This document shows positions 1 through 9,338 of a stretch of 56,243 nucleotides of DNA, piece after piece. The first letter of the stretch is position 1. The number at the start of each line of letters is the position of its first letter. This DNA is from UBA8516 sp964434855 (lineage in GTDB: Archaea; Thermoproteota; Nitrososphaeria; Nitrososphaerales; Nitrosopumilaceae). The translations under genes were made by a program, and so were the position numbers. Under the pieces are notes generated by a model. The model was not told where the DNA came from. It was given only the letters and a program-made list of their open reading frames with translations, and did no database searches. The stretch spans positions 1 through 56,243 of the forward strand of contig CAYSWR010000004.1 in NCBI GenBank assembly GCA_964434855.1. The letters are read 5' to 3'.

Positions 1-161
1 TCAGTACAAGCAACATGCACAAGTATCTCTGCCATATTCAGCTTGTTTGAAGTACGTTGCATCAGAAAATTCAATATGTAGTTAAAGTAGAAATAATTTC
101 TGTATGGATTTTCAAAATTGACAAATCTTATTATACAAAACAATTAGTGATGTATCATTGA
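1..161. other. unassigned window edge upstream of the rhomboid gene
   Basis: Two plus-strand frames stay open from the window edge and stop at 79-81 and 83-85. On the minus strand an ATG at 35-33 opens a frame that runs off the edge (MAEILVHVACT). None is long enough to recognise, so any could be the end or beginning of a neighbouring gene. The last 30-35 bases hold a TATA-like element for the rhomboid gene. Confidence 0.3.
128..136 (+). promoter_or_regulatory. TATA-like promoter element of the rhomboid gene
   Basis: The stretch TTATTATAC is centred about 30 bp before the ATG at 162, the spacing expected for a leaderless or short-leader archaeal transcript. This rests on position and AT composition only. 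Confidence 0.35.
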
Positions 162-893
162 ATGCTTCCTATTAGAGATGAAAATCCAAAACCTCCAGGA
201 TACAGACCATTAGTTACTTATTTCTTAATAGCCATAAATGTAATAATTTTTTTCTGGGAAGTTGCAGTAACTGGACAATTCATTGAGTTTACAAATCAAC
301 ATGCTGCAATGTTATTTCATCAATATGGAACAGTTCCAGCTGAAATAATTGGAGGTCTTATTGACAAAGATTACAGTGTAATACAACCACTCTTTTCTTC
401 TATGTTTCTTCATGCAGGTATAATGCATGTTGGTGGAAACATGCTTTTCTTGTATATCTTTGGTGATAATATCGAATTAAAATTTGGAAGAACAAAATAT
501 CTTCTACTTTATCTATTATGGGGAATAGTTGCAGATTTTGCTCACATAATGTCAAATCCATCAAGCCAAATCCCAGCATTGGGTGCATCTGGTGCAATAT
601 CCGGTGTTCTTGGAGCTTATCTTGTATTGTTCCCTAGAACAAAAATAGTTACTTTTATCTTCATGGGATTCTTCGCAAGAATGACTCGTATTTCTGCAAT
701 CTGGTATCTTCCATTTTGGTTCTTATTCCAAAATGTATTACCTGTAATAATAGGATCAAGTGGTTCCGGTGTTGCATTTCTTGCTCATATTGGAGGATTT
801 GCAGTTGGTCTGGTGACAGGGTTAATTTATAAAAAAACCCACCGTTCAGAGTTTTCTTATGGAAAAAGATATGGTTGGAAAGGAGATTATTAA
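162..893 (+). CDS. rhomboid family intramembrane serine protease
   Basis: A 243-residue polytopic membrane protein with about six hydrophobic segments. The rhomboid signature is visible: HAGIMHVGGNMLFLYIFGDN in an early helix, the nucleophile motif GASG (within ALGASGAISG) near residue 144, and the partner histidine in AHIGGFAVG near residue 210. The catalytic Ser-His dyad is therefore intact, and the protein should cleave membrane-spanning substrates within the cytoplasmic membrane. The substrate cannot be predicted. It starts with ATG about 26-34 bp after a TATA-like element and appears monocistronic. The basic C-terminal tail (KKTHRSEFSYGKRYGW) is probably cytoplasmic. Confidence 0.9.
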   Translation: MLPIRDENPKPPGYRPLVTYFLIAINVIIFFWEVAVTGQFIEFTNQHAAMLFHQYGTVPAEIIGGLIDKDYSVIQPLFSSMFLHAGIMHVGGNMLFLYIFGDNIELKFGRTKYLLLYLLWGIVADFAHIMSNPSSQIPALGASGAISGVLGAYLVLFPRTKIVTFIFMGFFARMTRISAIWYLPFWFLFQNVLPVIIGSSGSGVAFLAHIGGFAVGLVTGLIYKKTHRSEFSYGKRYGWKGDY

Positions 894-940
894 TCAAAAC
901 AATTTGTAAGAAATAAATTCAACTCTATGTTTGGAAACAC

Positions 941-1117
941 ATGCCACTGATTACAGTTTCAATGTATCCTGGCAGAACACAGAAACAAAAAGAAGATTTC
1001 GCAAAAGCTATTACAAAATCTGCTGTAGAGATTCTAAAAACAAAAGAAAATCATGTAATAGTGGTCTTTGAAGAAAACCCAAAAGAAAATTGGTACATGG
1101 CAGGAAATCCTCTTTAA
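941..1117 (+). CDS. 4-oxalocrotonate tautomerase family protein (58 aa)
   Basis: A 58-residue frame beginning MPLITVSMYPGRTQKQK. Proline directly after the initiator Met is the catalytic base of 4-oxalocrotonate tautomerases once Met is removed. The spacing of the downstream helix (QKEDFAKAITKSAVEIL) and strand (HVIVVFEE) matches the beta-alpha-beta fold, and about 60 residues is the normal family length. The members work as oligomers in keto-enol tautomerisation, but the substrate here is unknown. It lies 47 bp after the rhomboid gene and 35 bp before the nitrilase start. The gene is easily missed because of its size. Confidence 0.85.
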   Translation: MPLITVSMYPGRTQKQKEDFAKAITKSAVEILKTKENHVIVVFEENPKENWYMAGNPL

Positions 1118-1152
1118 ACTACCTTTTTATTTTAAATCAATTTACAAAATAT

Positions 1153-1962
1153 ATGACAAAGATTGCTCTAATACAATTCAAAGCTAATGTTGACAAATAC
1201 AAAAATCTAAAAAAAATAACTGATTACATAACTAAGGCAGCAAAAAGAGGAGCAAAATTATGTGCGTTTCCTGAATTTATGATGTGTTACACATCTTCTT
1301 CACAATCAGCAAAAGAATTAGCAAATTTAGCTGAAACAATTACTGGAGAATTCGTTTCCACAATTTCTAAAAGCGCAAAACAAAATTCAATTCAAGTTGT
1401 GGGAACCATTTACGAAAAAAGTCCAATGGCAAATCGAGTTTATGATACTTCTTTTCTTATCAATGAGAGAGGCAAAGTTGTATCAAAGTACCGCAAGATT
1501 CATCTCTATGATGCATTAGGAATGAAAGAATCTAAAAAATTGTATCCTGGCTCTCAAATCTCAAAACCTATCAAGACAACCATAGGTACGATAGGAATGA
1601 TGATCTGTTATGATCTTAGATTTCCTGAGATGTCAAGAACATTAGCATCCGCAGGATCAGAATTTTTAGTTGTTCCATCAGCTTGGGTGCAAGGTGAGAT
1701 GAAAGAAGAACATTGGATAACTATCAACAGAACACGTGCAATTGAAAATGGTTGTTATGTTATTGCTCCTGATCAGGTTGGAAACATTTACTGTGGAAGA
1801 AGTTTAGTAGTTGACCCATATGGAAAAATACTATTAGATATGAAAAAGAAAGAAGGAATTGGAATCGTAGATGTCTCACTTGAAAGAATAAAACAAGTAA
1901 GAAAAAAACTCCCACTTTTAAAAAATAGAAGGACTGATATCTATACAAACTTTAAGCTTTAG
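1153..1962 (+). CDS. carbon-nitrogen hydrolase (nitrilase superfamily, Nit-like)
   Basis: The protein has 269 residues from the ATG at 1153. An in-frame upstream start at 1090 would overlap the tautomerase gene and add a sequence unlike the family, so it was not used. The Glu-Lys-Cys triad is present: E41 in AFPEF, K115 in KYRKIHLYD and C152 in MICYDLRFPE. This is the amidase/omega-amidase (Nit1/Nit2-like) branch, cytoplasmic, acting on small amides or deaminated metabolites. Exact substrate is not readable. The 3' end overlaps the converging minus-strand zinc gene by 11 bp. Confidence 0.88.
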   Translation: MTKIALIQFKANVDKYKNLKKITDYITKAAKRGAKLCAFPEFMMCYTSSSQSAKELANLAETITGEFVSTISKSAKQNSIQVVGTIYEKSPMANRVYDTSFLINERGKVVSKYRKIHLYDALGMKESKKLYPGSQISKPIKTTIGTIGMMICYDLRFPEMSRTLASAGSEFLVVPSAWVQGEMKEEHWITINRTRAIENGCYVIAPDQVGNIYCGRSLVVDPYGKILLDMKKKEGIGIVDVSLERIKQVRKKLPLLKNRRTDIYTNFKL

Positions 1963-2413
1963 TTTGTCTGCTTTTACATTTTATATTACAACATTGTCTT
2001 GACCATTTCTCTTTTCTAGAGTATCTAAAAAGAACTATTGGCCATTCGCAAAATCTGCAAGGAATCTTTGTTGTACAGATCATTCCTCTTTGTATCAAAG
2101 GTGTTGATGCTCTACAACCATTATAATAATTTGAACATCCAATGAATCTTTTTTTTGTTTTTCTAGATCGAATCACTATTAATTTTCCAATATGACACTC
2201 TGGGCATTCCACCAATCCATTGTTAGGCAAATTTGTTCCAAGTATAACGTACTTCATTTTTTTCTCTGACCAAGAAAGATATCCATTTTTATCATAGTAT
2301 TGTTTTATTTCATTTTTCATCTTTGCAATTTTTCTCTTTGTAATTTTAACAGAATTTCTCGAAACTATAGTCTCATTTTTTACAACAAGAGATTGTTCTA
2401 GATTTAGAGTCAT
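1952..2413 (-). CDS. topoisomerase-type C4 zinc finger protein
   Basis: A 153-residue protein with a basic N-terminal half (KITKRKIAKMKNEIKQYY) and a type IA topoisomerase-like C4 zinc module, CPECHIGKLIVIRS followed by FIGCSNYYNGC. A second, looser cysteine cluster (CTTKIPCRFCEWP and CCNIKC) follows near the C-terminus. Such modules bind single-stranded nucleic acid. There is no catalytic topoisomerase domain, so this is a stand-alone zinc module protein, possibly DNA-repair or restriction-type related, but function is unknown. It is divergent from the thiolase gene and converges on the nitrilase gene. Confidence 0.7.
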   Translation of the reverse strand: MTLNLEQSLVVKNETIVSRNSVKITKRKIAKMKNEIKQYYDKNGYLSWSEKKMKYVILGTNLPNNGLVECPECHIGKLIVIRSRKTKKRFIGCSNYYNGCRASTPLIQRGMICTTKIPCRFCEWPIVLFRYSRKEKWSRQCCNIKCKSRQTKA

Positions 2414-2455
2414 AGCGTTCTAATCATCTTCTTATAATTGAAGATTAATGAAGAA

Positions 2456-2466
2456 TTTTTATATGG
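2456..2466 (+). promoter_or_regulatory. TATA box of the thiolase-DUF35 operon
   Basis: TTTTTATATGG is centred about 26 bp before the GTG at 2486, which fits a leaderless transcript and supports that GTG as the true start. Confidence 0.5.
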
Positions 2467-2485
2467 AGTATAGTCAGCGAGATTT

Positions 2486-3632
<1,147 letters not shown>

Positions 3633-3640
<8 letters not shown>

Positions 3641-4007
3641 CTTGTCAGCAAAAGAAGAATTCATCAATAATGCTAAATCAGGCAAGATTCTTGCCCGTAA
3701 ATGCACAAAATGTGGTTATTTGCACCTTGCCACGACCTATTTCTGCCAAAATTGTGGTAATAAGGGATTTGAGAATGTCTCAATCGAAGGAAAAGGTACG
3801 GTTGTTACTTATACTATTATCACAGTTCCTCCAGCAGGATATGAAAAATACACTCCATATGCATGGGTTGTAATAAAACTAGATGGAGTGGATCTTCAAG
3901 TATCTGGTTTTATGAAAAATATTAACTCCCCATCTGATCTGCCACTTGGTACAAAAACCAAAATTGCTGGTTATGATGAACGTGGTATATTGATAGAAAA
4001 ACTGTAA
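3633..4007 (+). CDS. DUF35 OB-fold / zinc-ribbon protein, partner of thiolase
   Basis: 124 residues from GTG 3633, which overlaps the thiolase stop by 8 bp (TTG 3642 is an alternative). A longer frame back to TTG 3591 lies wholly inside the thiolase gene and is unlikely. The protein shows the family layout: an N-terminal helix, a rubredoxin-like zinc knuckle (CTKCGYLHLATTYFCQNCG), then an OB-fold with GKGTVVTYTIITVPP. In archaeal thiolase/HMG-CoA synthase complexes, the DUF35 protein holds the two enzymes together and shuttles acetoacetyl-CoA. The translational overlap argues for a stoichiometric complex. Confidence 0.85.
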
Positions 4008-4050
4008 ATCAAATTTATTAAACTGATTAAAAAAAACACAAAACAGTTCT

Positions 4051-4057
4051 TTTATAA
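4051..4057 (+). promoter_or_regulatory. TATA box of the small zinc-ribbon gene
   Basis: TTTATAA lies with its centre 26 bp before the ATG at 4080, which also supports that short gene being real. Confidence 0.5.
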
Positions 4058-4079
4058 CATTAACAAAAAACGATCACAA

Positions 4080-4241
4080 ATGTCAGTTGACGTTGTCTGT
4101 GGTAAATGTGGTACAAAGATAGCAAACATGCGAATGTTAAAATCTGTTAAAGAAGTCGTAAGACCATATAATAATATATGTCCATCTTGTGGGCAAACTC
4201 TTTCCACATCAGAATTTTCTGTAGATGTACAGAAAAACTGA
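4080..4241 (+). CDS. small zinc-ribbon protein (53 aa)
   Basis: A 53-residue frame beginning MSVDVVCGKCGTKIANMRML. It carries two CxxC knuckles, CGKC near residue 7 and CPSC near residue 35, separated by a basic segment, so it should bind one zinc ion. The C-terminus is a short polar tail (SEFSVDVQKN). It has its own TATA box and sits between the DUF35 gene and the NrdD-like regulator. Role unknown; such mini zinc ribbons are frequent in archaea as nucleic-acid or protein-binding accessory factors. Confidence 0.7.
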   Translation: MSVDVVCGKCGTKIANMRMLKSVKEVVRPYNNICPSCGQTLSTSEFSVDVQKN

Positions 4242-4302
4242 ATAAAAATTTAACTATACGTTCTATTTCGTCACAAATCTTATTTACTGATGCTATCTAG
4301 AC

Positions 4303-6402
4303 ATGCCTATGGAACTAAGCGAGGATTTTGGGGATCAAAAACGTGACGGAATTTTACAATCAGCATCAAAGCGTGTAAGAATGATCTTTTCTGTCATGGC
4401 AAGTCCAAACAGGATCGATATACTACGTATTTTAAACTCAAAAGGACCACTTACTTATTCTGAACTTAAATCACTTGCTGGCTTTAAATCAAAAAAGGAA
4501 AGTGGAAAATTTGCATATCACCTTAGAAAGCTGTTAAGGCAATCTCTCGTGGCTCTAAATAAATCTGAAAGGCGATATACCATCACAAACCTTGGGAAAC
4601 TGGTTCTAAGCCTTGCAAGACAGATCGAGGAACGTTCCATAATAGAAAGTGGAAAGATGTATGTACGAACATCGCACGAAGCAATAGAGGAATTTAACTC
4701 TCATAAGATAATACAATCCCTCGTACGAGAGGGTAGCCTTCCCTTAGAATTAGCACAAAAGATAACAGAAGAGGTAGAAAATCGCATCTACAAGTTCCAA
4801 ACTACTTACCTCACATCTTCAGTCATTCGTGAAATGGTTAATGCCGTTCTTTTGGAGCATGGTCATGAGGAATACAGGCATAAGCTTGCTAGGTTAGGTC
4901 TTCCTGCATATGATATTCATGAAATGATTACAAACGTTGATGGTATACATAATGGCGTAGAAGGACTACTCTTTAAGACTGGTCAGACAGTCTTTGGGGA
5001 ACATCTTGTACTTAACACATTGCCAAAGGATGTAGCAGATTCACATCTTTCAGGTGATATACACATAACAAATACTGGAATCTGGTCACTCTTACCAGAT
5101 ACAATATTTGTAAATATTAAAGAACTGCTTGAAGATGGAATTGATCTCCGTGGGAAATTCCTTGGAGTGACAAGGATGCCACCGATCAAGACACTTGATG
5201 ATCTTACAACATCACTTTCATTACTTACACTCTTACTTCTCAAAGAGGCATCACAAGAAGTAATTATCGATGGATTAGTAACAGTTTTGCAAAAATATTC
5301 AAAAAATCTTTCAGAAGTTGAAGAAAAAATTGCAAATGCGTTTGCAATAACATCAACTGCACCAAAATATAACAAAAACTCAGCACTGGCATCATTTAGA
5401 ATCCAACTCGGTTCTGATTCCAAAGTCATAGGCGCTATACTTGCTGGCTACAAGAAATACATCAAATCAACACCACTTCCACATGTTGGATTGATAATCG
5501 ATTATGAAAAAGGCAAAGTCAGTGAGTTTTCTGATATACTTTCTGAGATCATAGCATTAGGAGGGCGAGTAATCTTCTCCAAGGGTCATATATCGAACCA
5601 TGGAATATTACGTGGAGATACAAAAAACACTGGTACATCAATTAACTTACAAGCACTCTCCATAAACCTGCCTAGGCTTGCGTTTGAATCCAATAAGGAT
5701 GAAACTTACTTTAGGGCACGTCTTGCAATTTTGATGAAACCTGCACTTGCAGCAATGTCACTTAGAAAGAAAGACATCTCAGATCTTACTAGGCGTGGAC
5801 TAAATCCAATTCTTGCAAGTAACACCCAGTACATGCAAAAGGGATCAGTCACGCTTGTGGTTAATCTAATAGGCCTAAAGGAGGCCGTATTAGGCATACT
5901 TGGTTATGAAAACAACAAGGCCGGGAACGAAATAATGACCAAGGTACTTGAAACCGCCATAGAGGTTGCAGCCAAGAAAGGAAAAGAAATGGGCGATAAC
6001 GTTACCATATCTATGACTGAAAGCGATGCTGCTACAAGATTCTCTACACTAGATGGCGAAAAATACGGTAAAATGTCTATTCACCAATTCGTTGAAGGTG
6101 ATGCCTATAGTGCTGGTATGATGTTAAATGCTTCAGAAATAGAGGGTATGACTCTAAAGACGGACAAGATTACACAATGTAATCACATATCAAAGATGTT
6201 GAATGGTGGATTATTGATCCAACTAAAAATATCTGATGACATGGATACAGCAGGAATCAAAAAGGCAATAGAAAAAACAAGTGAACTTGTAGGATCTTTT
6301 AGGCCGATCAGAAAAGTGCCTATCTGTGGTAACTGTGGTCTAAAAGACGAAAAGATCACCGACAAATGTCCTACCTGCAAATCTCCATACATATTGGCAT
6401 AA
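4303..6402 (+). CDS. winged-helix / ATP-cone / NrdD-like fusion protein, probable regulator
   Basis: 699 residues. Domains in order: an ArsR-like winged helix (about 22-108, MASPNRIDILRIL then LTYSELKSLAG), an ATP-cone (about 118-205, VRTSHEAIEEFNSHKI then SLVREGSLPLELAQKI), a long region resembling anaerobic ribonucleotide reductase NrdD (about 210-660, including HLSGDIHI), and a C-terminal zinc ribbon with C675, C678, C689 and C692. In NrdD the zinc ribbon is followed by the glycyl-radical segment with RVxGY; here the protein ends seven residues after C692, and the body is almost free of cysteine. It is therefore probably a catalytically dead, nucleotide-sensing DNA-binding protein. It precedes nrdJ by 209 bp, and a palindrome sits before nrdJ. 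Confidence 0.8.
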   Translation: MPMELSEDFGDQKRDGILQSASKRVRMIFSVMASPNRIDILRILNSKGPLTYSELKSLAGFKSKKESGKFAYHLRKLLRQSLVALNKSERRYTITNLGKLVLSLARQIEERSIIESGKMYVRTSHEAIEEFNSHKIIQSLVREGSLPLELAQKITEEVENRIYKFQTTYLTSSVIREMVNAVLLEHGHEEYRHKLARLGLPAYDIHEMITNVDGIHNGVEGLLFKTGQTVFGEHLVLNTLPKDVADSHLSGDIHITNTGIWSLLPDTIFVNIKELLEDGIDLRGKFLGVTRMPPIKTLDDLTTSLSLLTLLLLKEASQEVIIDGLVTVLQKYSKNLSEVEEKIANAFAITSTAPKYNKNSALASFRIQLGSDSKVIGAILAGYKKYIKSTPLPHVGLIIDYEKGKVSEFSDILSEIIALGGRVIFSKGHISNHGILRGDTKNTGTSINLQALSINLPRLAFESNKDETYFRARLAILMKPALAAMSLRKKDISDLTRRGLNPILASNTQYMQKGSVTLVVNLIGLKEAVLGILGYENNKAGNEIMTKVLETAIEVAAKKGKEMGDNVTISMTESDAATRFSTLDGEKYGKMSIHQFVEGDAYSAGMMLNASEIEGMTLKTDKITQCNHISKMLNGGLLIQLKISDDMDTAGIKKAIEKTSELVGSFRPIRKVPICGNCGLKDEKITDKCPTCKSPYILA

Positions 6403-6472
6403 ACTTGCCGATAATCGTAGCTCCTTATGGTTAATACCAGATCTTTTTAAAAAAATTGGAAAATGCGATTAT

Positions 6473-6513
6473 ATTTTTCTGAAATTTTTAATAGGATTTT
6501 TTTCATTTTTATT
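6473..6513 (+). terminator. T-rich archaeal terminator region
   Basis: Several T runs (T5 at 6474-6478, T5 at 6485-6489, T7 at 6497-6503, T5 at 6506-6510) lie 70-110 bp after the regulator stop, as expected for factor-independent archaeal termination. No GC stem precedes them. Confidence 0.35.
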
Positions 6514-6557
6514 TAGAATCGATCTAATCCACCATTGCAAATTGAAACGGTGTCAAC

Positions 6558-6581
6558 AAAATTGATGCAAAAATCAATTTT
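6558..6581. promoter_or_regulatory. perfect inverted repeat upstream of nrdJ, candidate operator
   Basis: Arm AAAATTGAT at 6558-6566 and its exact complement ATCAATTTT at 6573-6581 flank a 6-bp spacer. The site lies 31-54 bp before ATG 6612, just upstream of an AT-rich stretch (6585-6597) that could be the TATA box. That is a typical place for a repressor or activator site, and the adjacent winged-helix NrdD-like protein is the obvious candidate binder. Confidence 0.45.
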
Positions 6582-6611
6582 AGAAAAATATTTTTTGCCT
6601 CAATCTTTATT

Positions 6612-9302
6612 ATGCTCTATTTTCTTACTGTTGCGGGGAGACGTTTGACGGACTTTGCACAAATAGAAAACTCGATTATCGAAGTTAAAAAAAGAGATGG
6701 CCGAGTATTAAATTTCCAAAAGGATAAAATCTCAAATGCAGTATACAAAGCGCTAATTGCTTGTGGCAGGCCAGATCATAGCTTGGCCGACAAACTGGCT
6801 GAAGGAGTTATGATGAGACTCTTAAAACAAGGATTTTCAACATCTGCTCCGCCAAGCGTAGAAGATGTTCAGGATATGGTTGAATCTATCTTAATAGATG
6901 AAGGACTAGGTGAAATTGCCAAAGCCTACATCCTCTACAGGCACGAACGAAGAAAGATTCGAGAAGAAAAGATGAAAGTTCTAAATGCAAAATTACTTGA
7001 CGATGTATCAAAGAAATTTGACATTAATTGCCTACGAGTCTTAGCATCACGATATCTATTCCGTAATAACAAAGGCGAAATAATCGAAAGCCCAGGAGAG
7101 ATGTTTGAACGCGTTGCAGTCTTGGTTGGAATTGCAGATGTACTAAAAGATAATTCCATTTTTGAAGTTAACGGTGGAAGAACCCAAAACATAGAGGATG
7201 CTAAAAAATATCTTGACAAACTTGATGACTTTAACTACAAATTCAAGATAGGCAAATACCACCTTAACAAGTGGCACTTTAGAGGATTAATCTCTCACTA
7301 CATTGATCTGGCAAAGCAAGATCAGATGAAAGTAAGTATAAAAGAATTTCTCACTATGCTTGCAGCAAAACAATTTGAGCACCATGCAGAAAGAATTGCA
7401 GAATACTATGACATGATGGTATCTCAAGACTTTCTACCAAACTCTCCAACCATGATGAATGCTGGTGGAAGGCTAGGACAGCTGTCTGCATGCTTTGTAC
7501 TTGCAATGCCTGATGACATGGAACAAATAATGAAATCATCTTCAGACGCTGCTTTAATCTTCAAGTCAGGTGGAGGAGTTGGAATCAATTACTCTGATCT
7601 TAGAGAAGAAGGTGATATGGTTGCATCTACATCTGGTGTTGCATCAGGACCAGTTTCTTTCATGAATATCATAAACACAGTAACCGAAGTTGTTAAACAA
7701 GGAGGGAAACGCAGAGGTGCAAACATGGGAATAATTGAAGCATGGCATCCAGATATTGAAAAGTTCATTACTGCAAAAACAAAGGCAGGAGTTTTAGAAA
7801 ACTTCAATGTAAGTGTAGGAGTGTGGGAAGACTTGTGGAGTGCACTTGTAAATTCTAGCGATGGAAAATACATGCTTCGAAGTCCACGTGATAAAAGTCC
7901 AGTACGTGAAATAAATGCCAATCAACTCCTTGATCTAATAGCACTGTCAGCTTGGAAGAGTGCTGAACCTGGGCTGATCTTCTTTGATCAAATTAACAAG
8001 TATAATGTATTTGCAAAAGCACGCGGTGGACCATTACGAGCAACTAATCCATGTGGAGAACAAAGTTTGTATCCATATGAATCATGTAATCTTGGGTCCA
8101 TCAATCTTTCAAACTTTGTGAAAAGAAAAGCCGATGGACAATACGAATTTGATTGGCAAAGATATGAAGAAGTAATCAGAAAGACTACAAGATTCCTAGA
8201 CAATGTAATAGATGTAAACAATTATCCAATACCTGAGATCGATCAGGCCTCAAAAGATTCGCGTAGAATAGGACTTGGTGTGATGGGTGTTGCTGATCTT
8301 CTATTCAAGCTGCGAATTCCGTATAACTCACGAGAGGGTTATGAATTCCAAGAAAAACTAGCAGAGGCTCTGAGCTATTATTCAATGGAAGAAAGTGTAG
8401 CTTTAGCAAAGACACGAGGTGCATTCCCACTTTGCGGAAAAACAGAATATCCTGAAAGAAAAATTCCAATTTCAGGTTATTATGAAAAACCAAAAAGTAC
8501 GCACTATTATGATTGGGATGCCCTTATTGAAAAAATCCAAAAACATGGAATACGAAACGTGCTTACATCTACAGTAGCTCCTACAGGAACACTTTCTATG
8601 ATATCTGATTGTTCTAACGGAATGGAACCAATGTTTGCACTTGTATTTGAAAAGCGTGTTACTGTTGGTAGGTTTTTCTATACTAACAAGATCTTTGAAT
8701 CTGTTCTAAAAGAACATGGACTGTACAATGATCAAATCTTAGAAAAGATTGCAAACAATTATGGATCAGTAAAAGGAATTCCAGAAATTCCAGAATGGAT
8801 ACAGAAAATATTTGTGACTGCGATGGACATACACTGGACTGATCACTTGATGGCACAAGCTGTATGGCAAAGATGGATTGGAAATGCAATAGCTAAAACA
8901 ATCAATATGCCAAATGACGTAACTACAGATGATGTTAAAGCATCATATTTGTTAGCCCATGAGCTTGGACTAAAAGGAATCACTGTATTTAGAGATGGTT
9001 CAAGACATGAACAAGTTCTTCATATGACTGGTGACAACGTGCAAAAAACATTCCAAGTAGTGCCAAGTACATACATGACAGATTACATTGCAAAAAGTGT
9101 TACTAATCCATATCTGAAAGCTCAGATTGAAAAAGCACTACAAATCAGGATTCCTGATAGCGAGGTAAAACTACAACAAAACCAACTTACACAAGAACAA
9201 ATGGAAGAAAGATTATGCCCTATATGCAAAAACAATCTTGTCTTTGCAGAAGGATGTAACATCTGCATAGAATGCGGATATACCGGCTGTACATCTGGCT
9301 AG
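6612..9302 (+). CDS. nrdJ: adenosylcobalamin-dependent (class II) ribonucleoside-diphosphate reductase
   Basis: 896 residues. An N-terminal ATP-cone (from IIEVKKRDGRVLNF, about residue 22) gives allosteric dATP/ATP control. The alpha/beta barrel follows with the redox cysteine C294 in LSACFVLAMPDD, the SGGGVGINYS loop and the thiyl-radical cysteine C481 in NPCGEQ. The C-terminus carries a cysteine-rich tail (CPICKNN, CNICIECGYTGC) that recharges the active site and can bind metal. It makes deoxyribonucleotides without oxygen or a di-iron subunit but needs B12, which the operon at 30.2-34.4 kb helps build. ATG 6612 is used; TTG 6645 with an upstream GGGGAG is an alternative start. Confidence 0.95.
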   Translation: MLYFLTVAGRRLTDFAQIENSIIEVKKRDGRVLNFQKDKISNAVYKALIACGRPDHSLADKLAEGVMMRLLKQGFSTSAPPSVEDVQDMVESILIDEGLGEIAKAYILYRHERRKIREEKMKVLNAKLLDDVSKKFDINCLRVLASRYLFRNNKGEIIESPGEMFERVAVLVGIADVLKDNSIFEVNGGRTQNIEDAKKYLDKLDDFNYKFKIGKYHLNKWHFRGLISHYIDLAKQDQMKVSIKEFLTMLAAKQFEHHAERIAEYYDMMVSQDFLPNSPTMMNAGGRLGQLSACFVLAMPDDMEQIMKSSSDAALIFKSGGGVGINYSDLREEGDMVASTSGVASGPVSFMNIINTVTEVVKQGGKRRGANMGIIEAWHPDIEKFITAKTKAGVLENFNVSVGVWEDLWSALVNSSDGKYMLRSPRDKSPVREINANQLLDLIALSAWKSAEPGLIFFDQINKYNVFAKARGGPLRATNPCGEQSLYPYESCNLGSINLSNFVKRKADGQYEFDWQRYEEVIRKTTRFLDNVIDVNNYPIPEIDQASKDSRRIGLGVMGVADLLFKLRIPYNSREGYEFQEKLAEALSYYSMEESVALAKTRGAFPLCGKTEYPERKIPISGYYEKPKSTHYYDWDALIEKIQKHGIRNVLTSTVAPTGTLSMISDCSNGMEPMFALVFEKRVTVGRFFYTNKIFESVLKEHGLYNDQILEKIANNYGSVKGIPEIPEWIQKIFVTAMDIHWTDHLMAQAVWQRWIGNAIAKTINMPNDVTTDDVKASYLLAHELGLKGITVFRDGSRHEQVLHMTGDNVQKTFQVVPSTYMTDYIAKSVTNPYLKAQIEKALQIRIPDSEVKLQQNQLTQEQMEERLCPICKNNLVFAEGCNICIECGYTGCTSG

Positions 9303-9338
9303 TCATACTAATCATAACTTTTTTACTATCAATCATTA

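Noticed and set aside
1..85. 3' end of an upstream gene
   Set aside because: Two plus frames and one minus frame remain open to the edge and none is long enough to identify.
1090..1152. Upstream in-frame start for the nitrilase
   Set aside because: Would overlap the tautomerase gene by 28 bp and adds a segment unlike nitrilases; ATG 1153 gives the standard N-terminus.
4983..5429. 148-codon frame antisense to the NrdD-like regulator
   Set aside because: Lies entirely opposite a conserved coding frame, with serine-rich composition typical of antisense reading.
4303..6402. Active class III ribonucleotide reductase
   Set aside because: No glycyl-radical RVxGY motif after the zinc ribbon and almost no cysteines in the body; no NrdG activase gene nearby.
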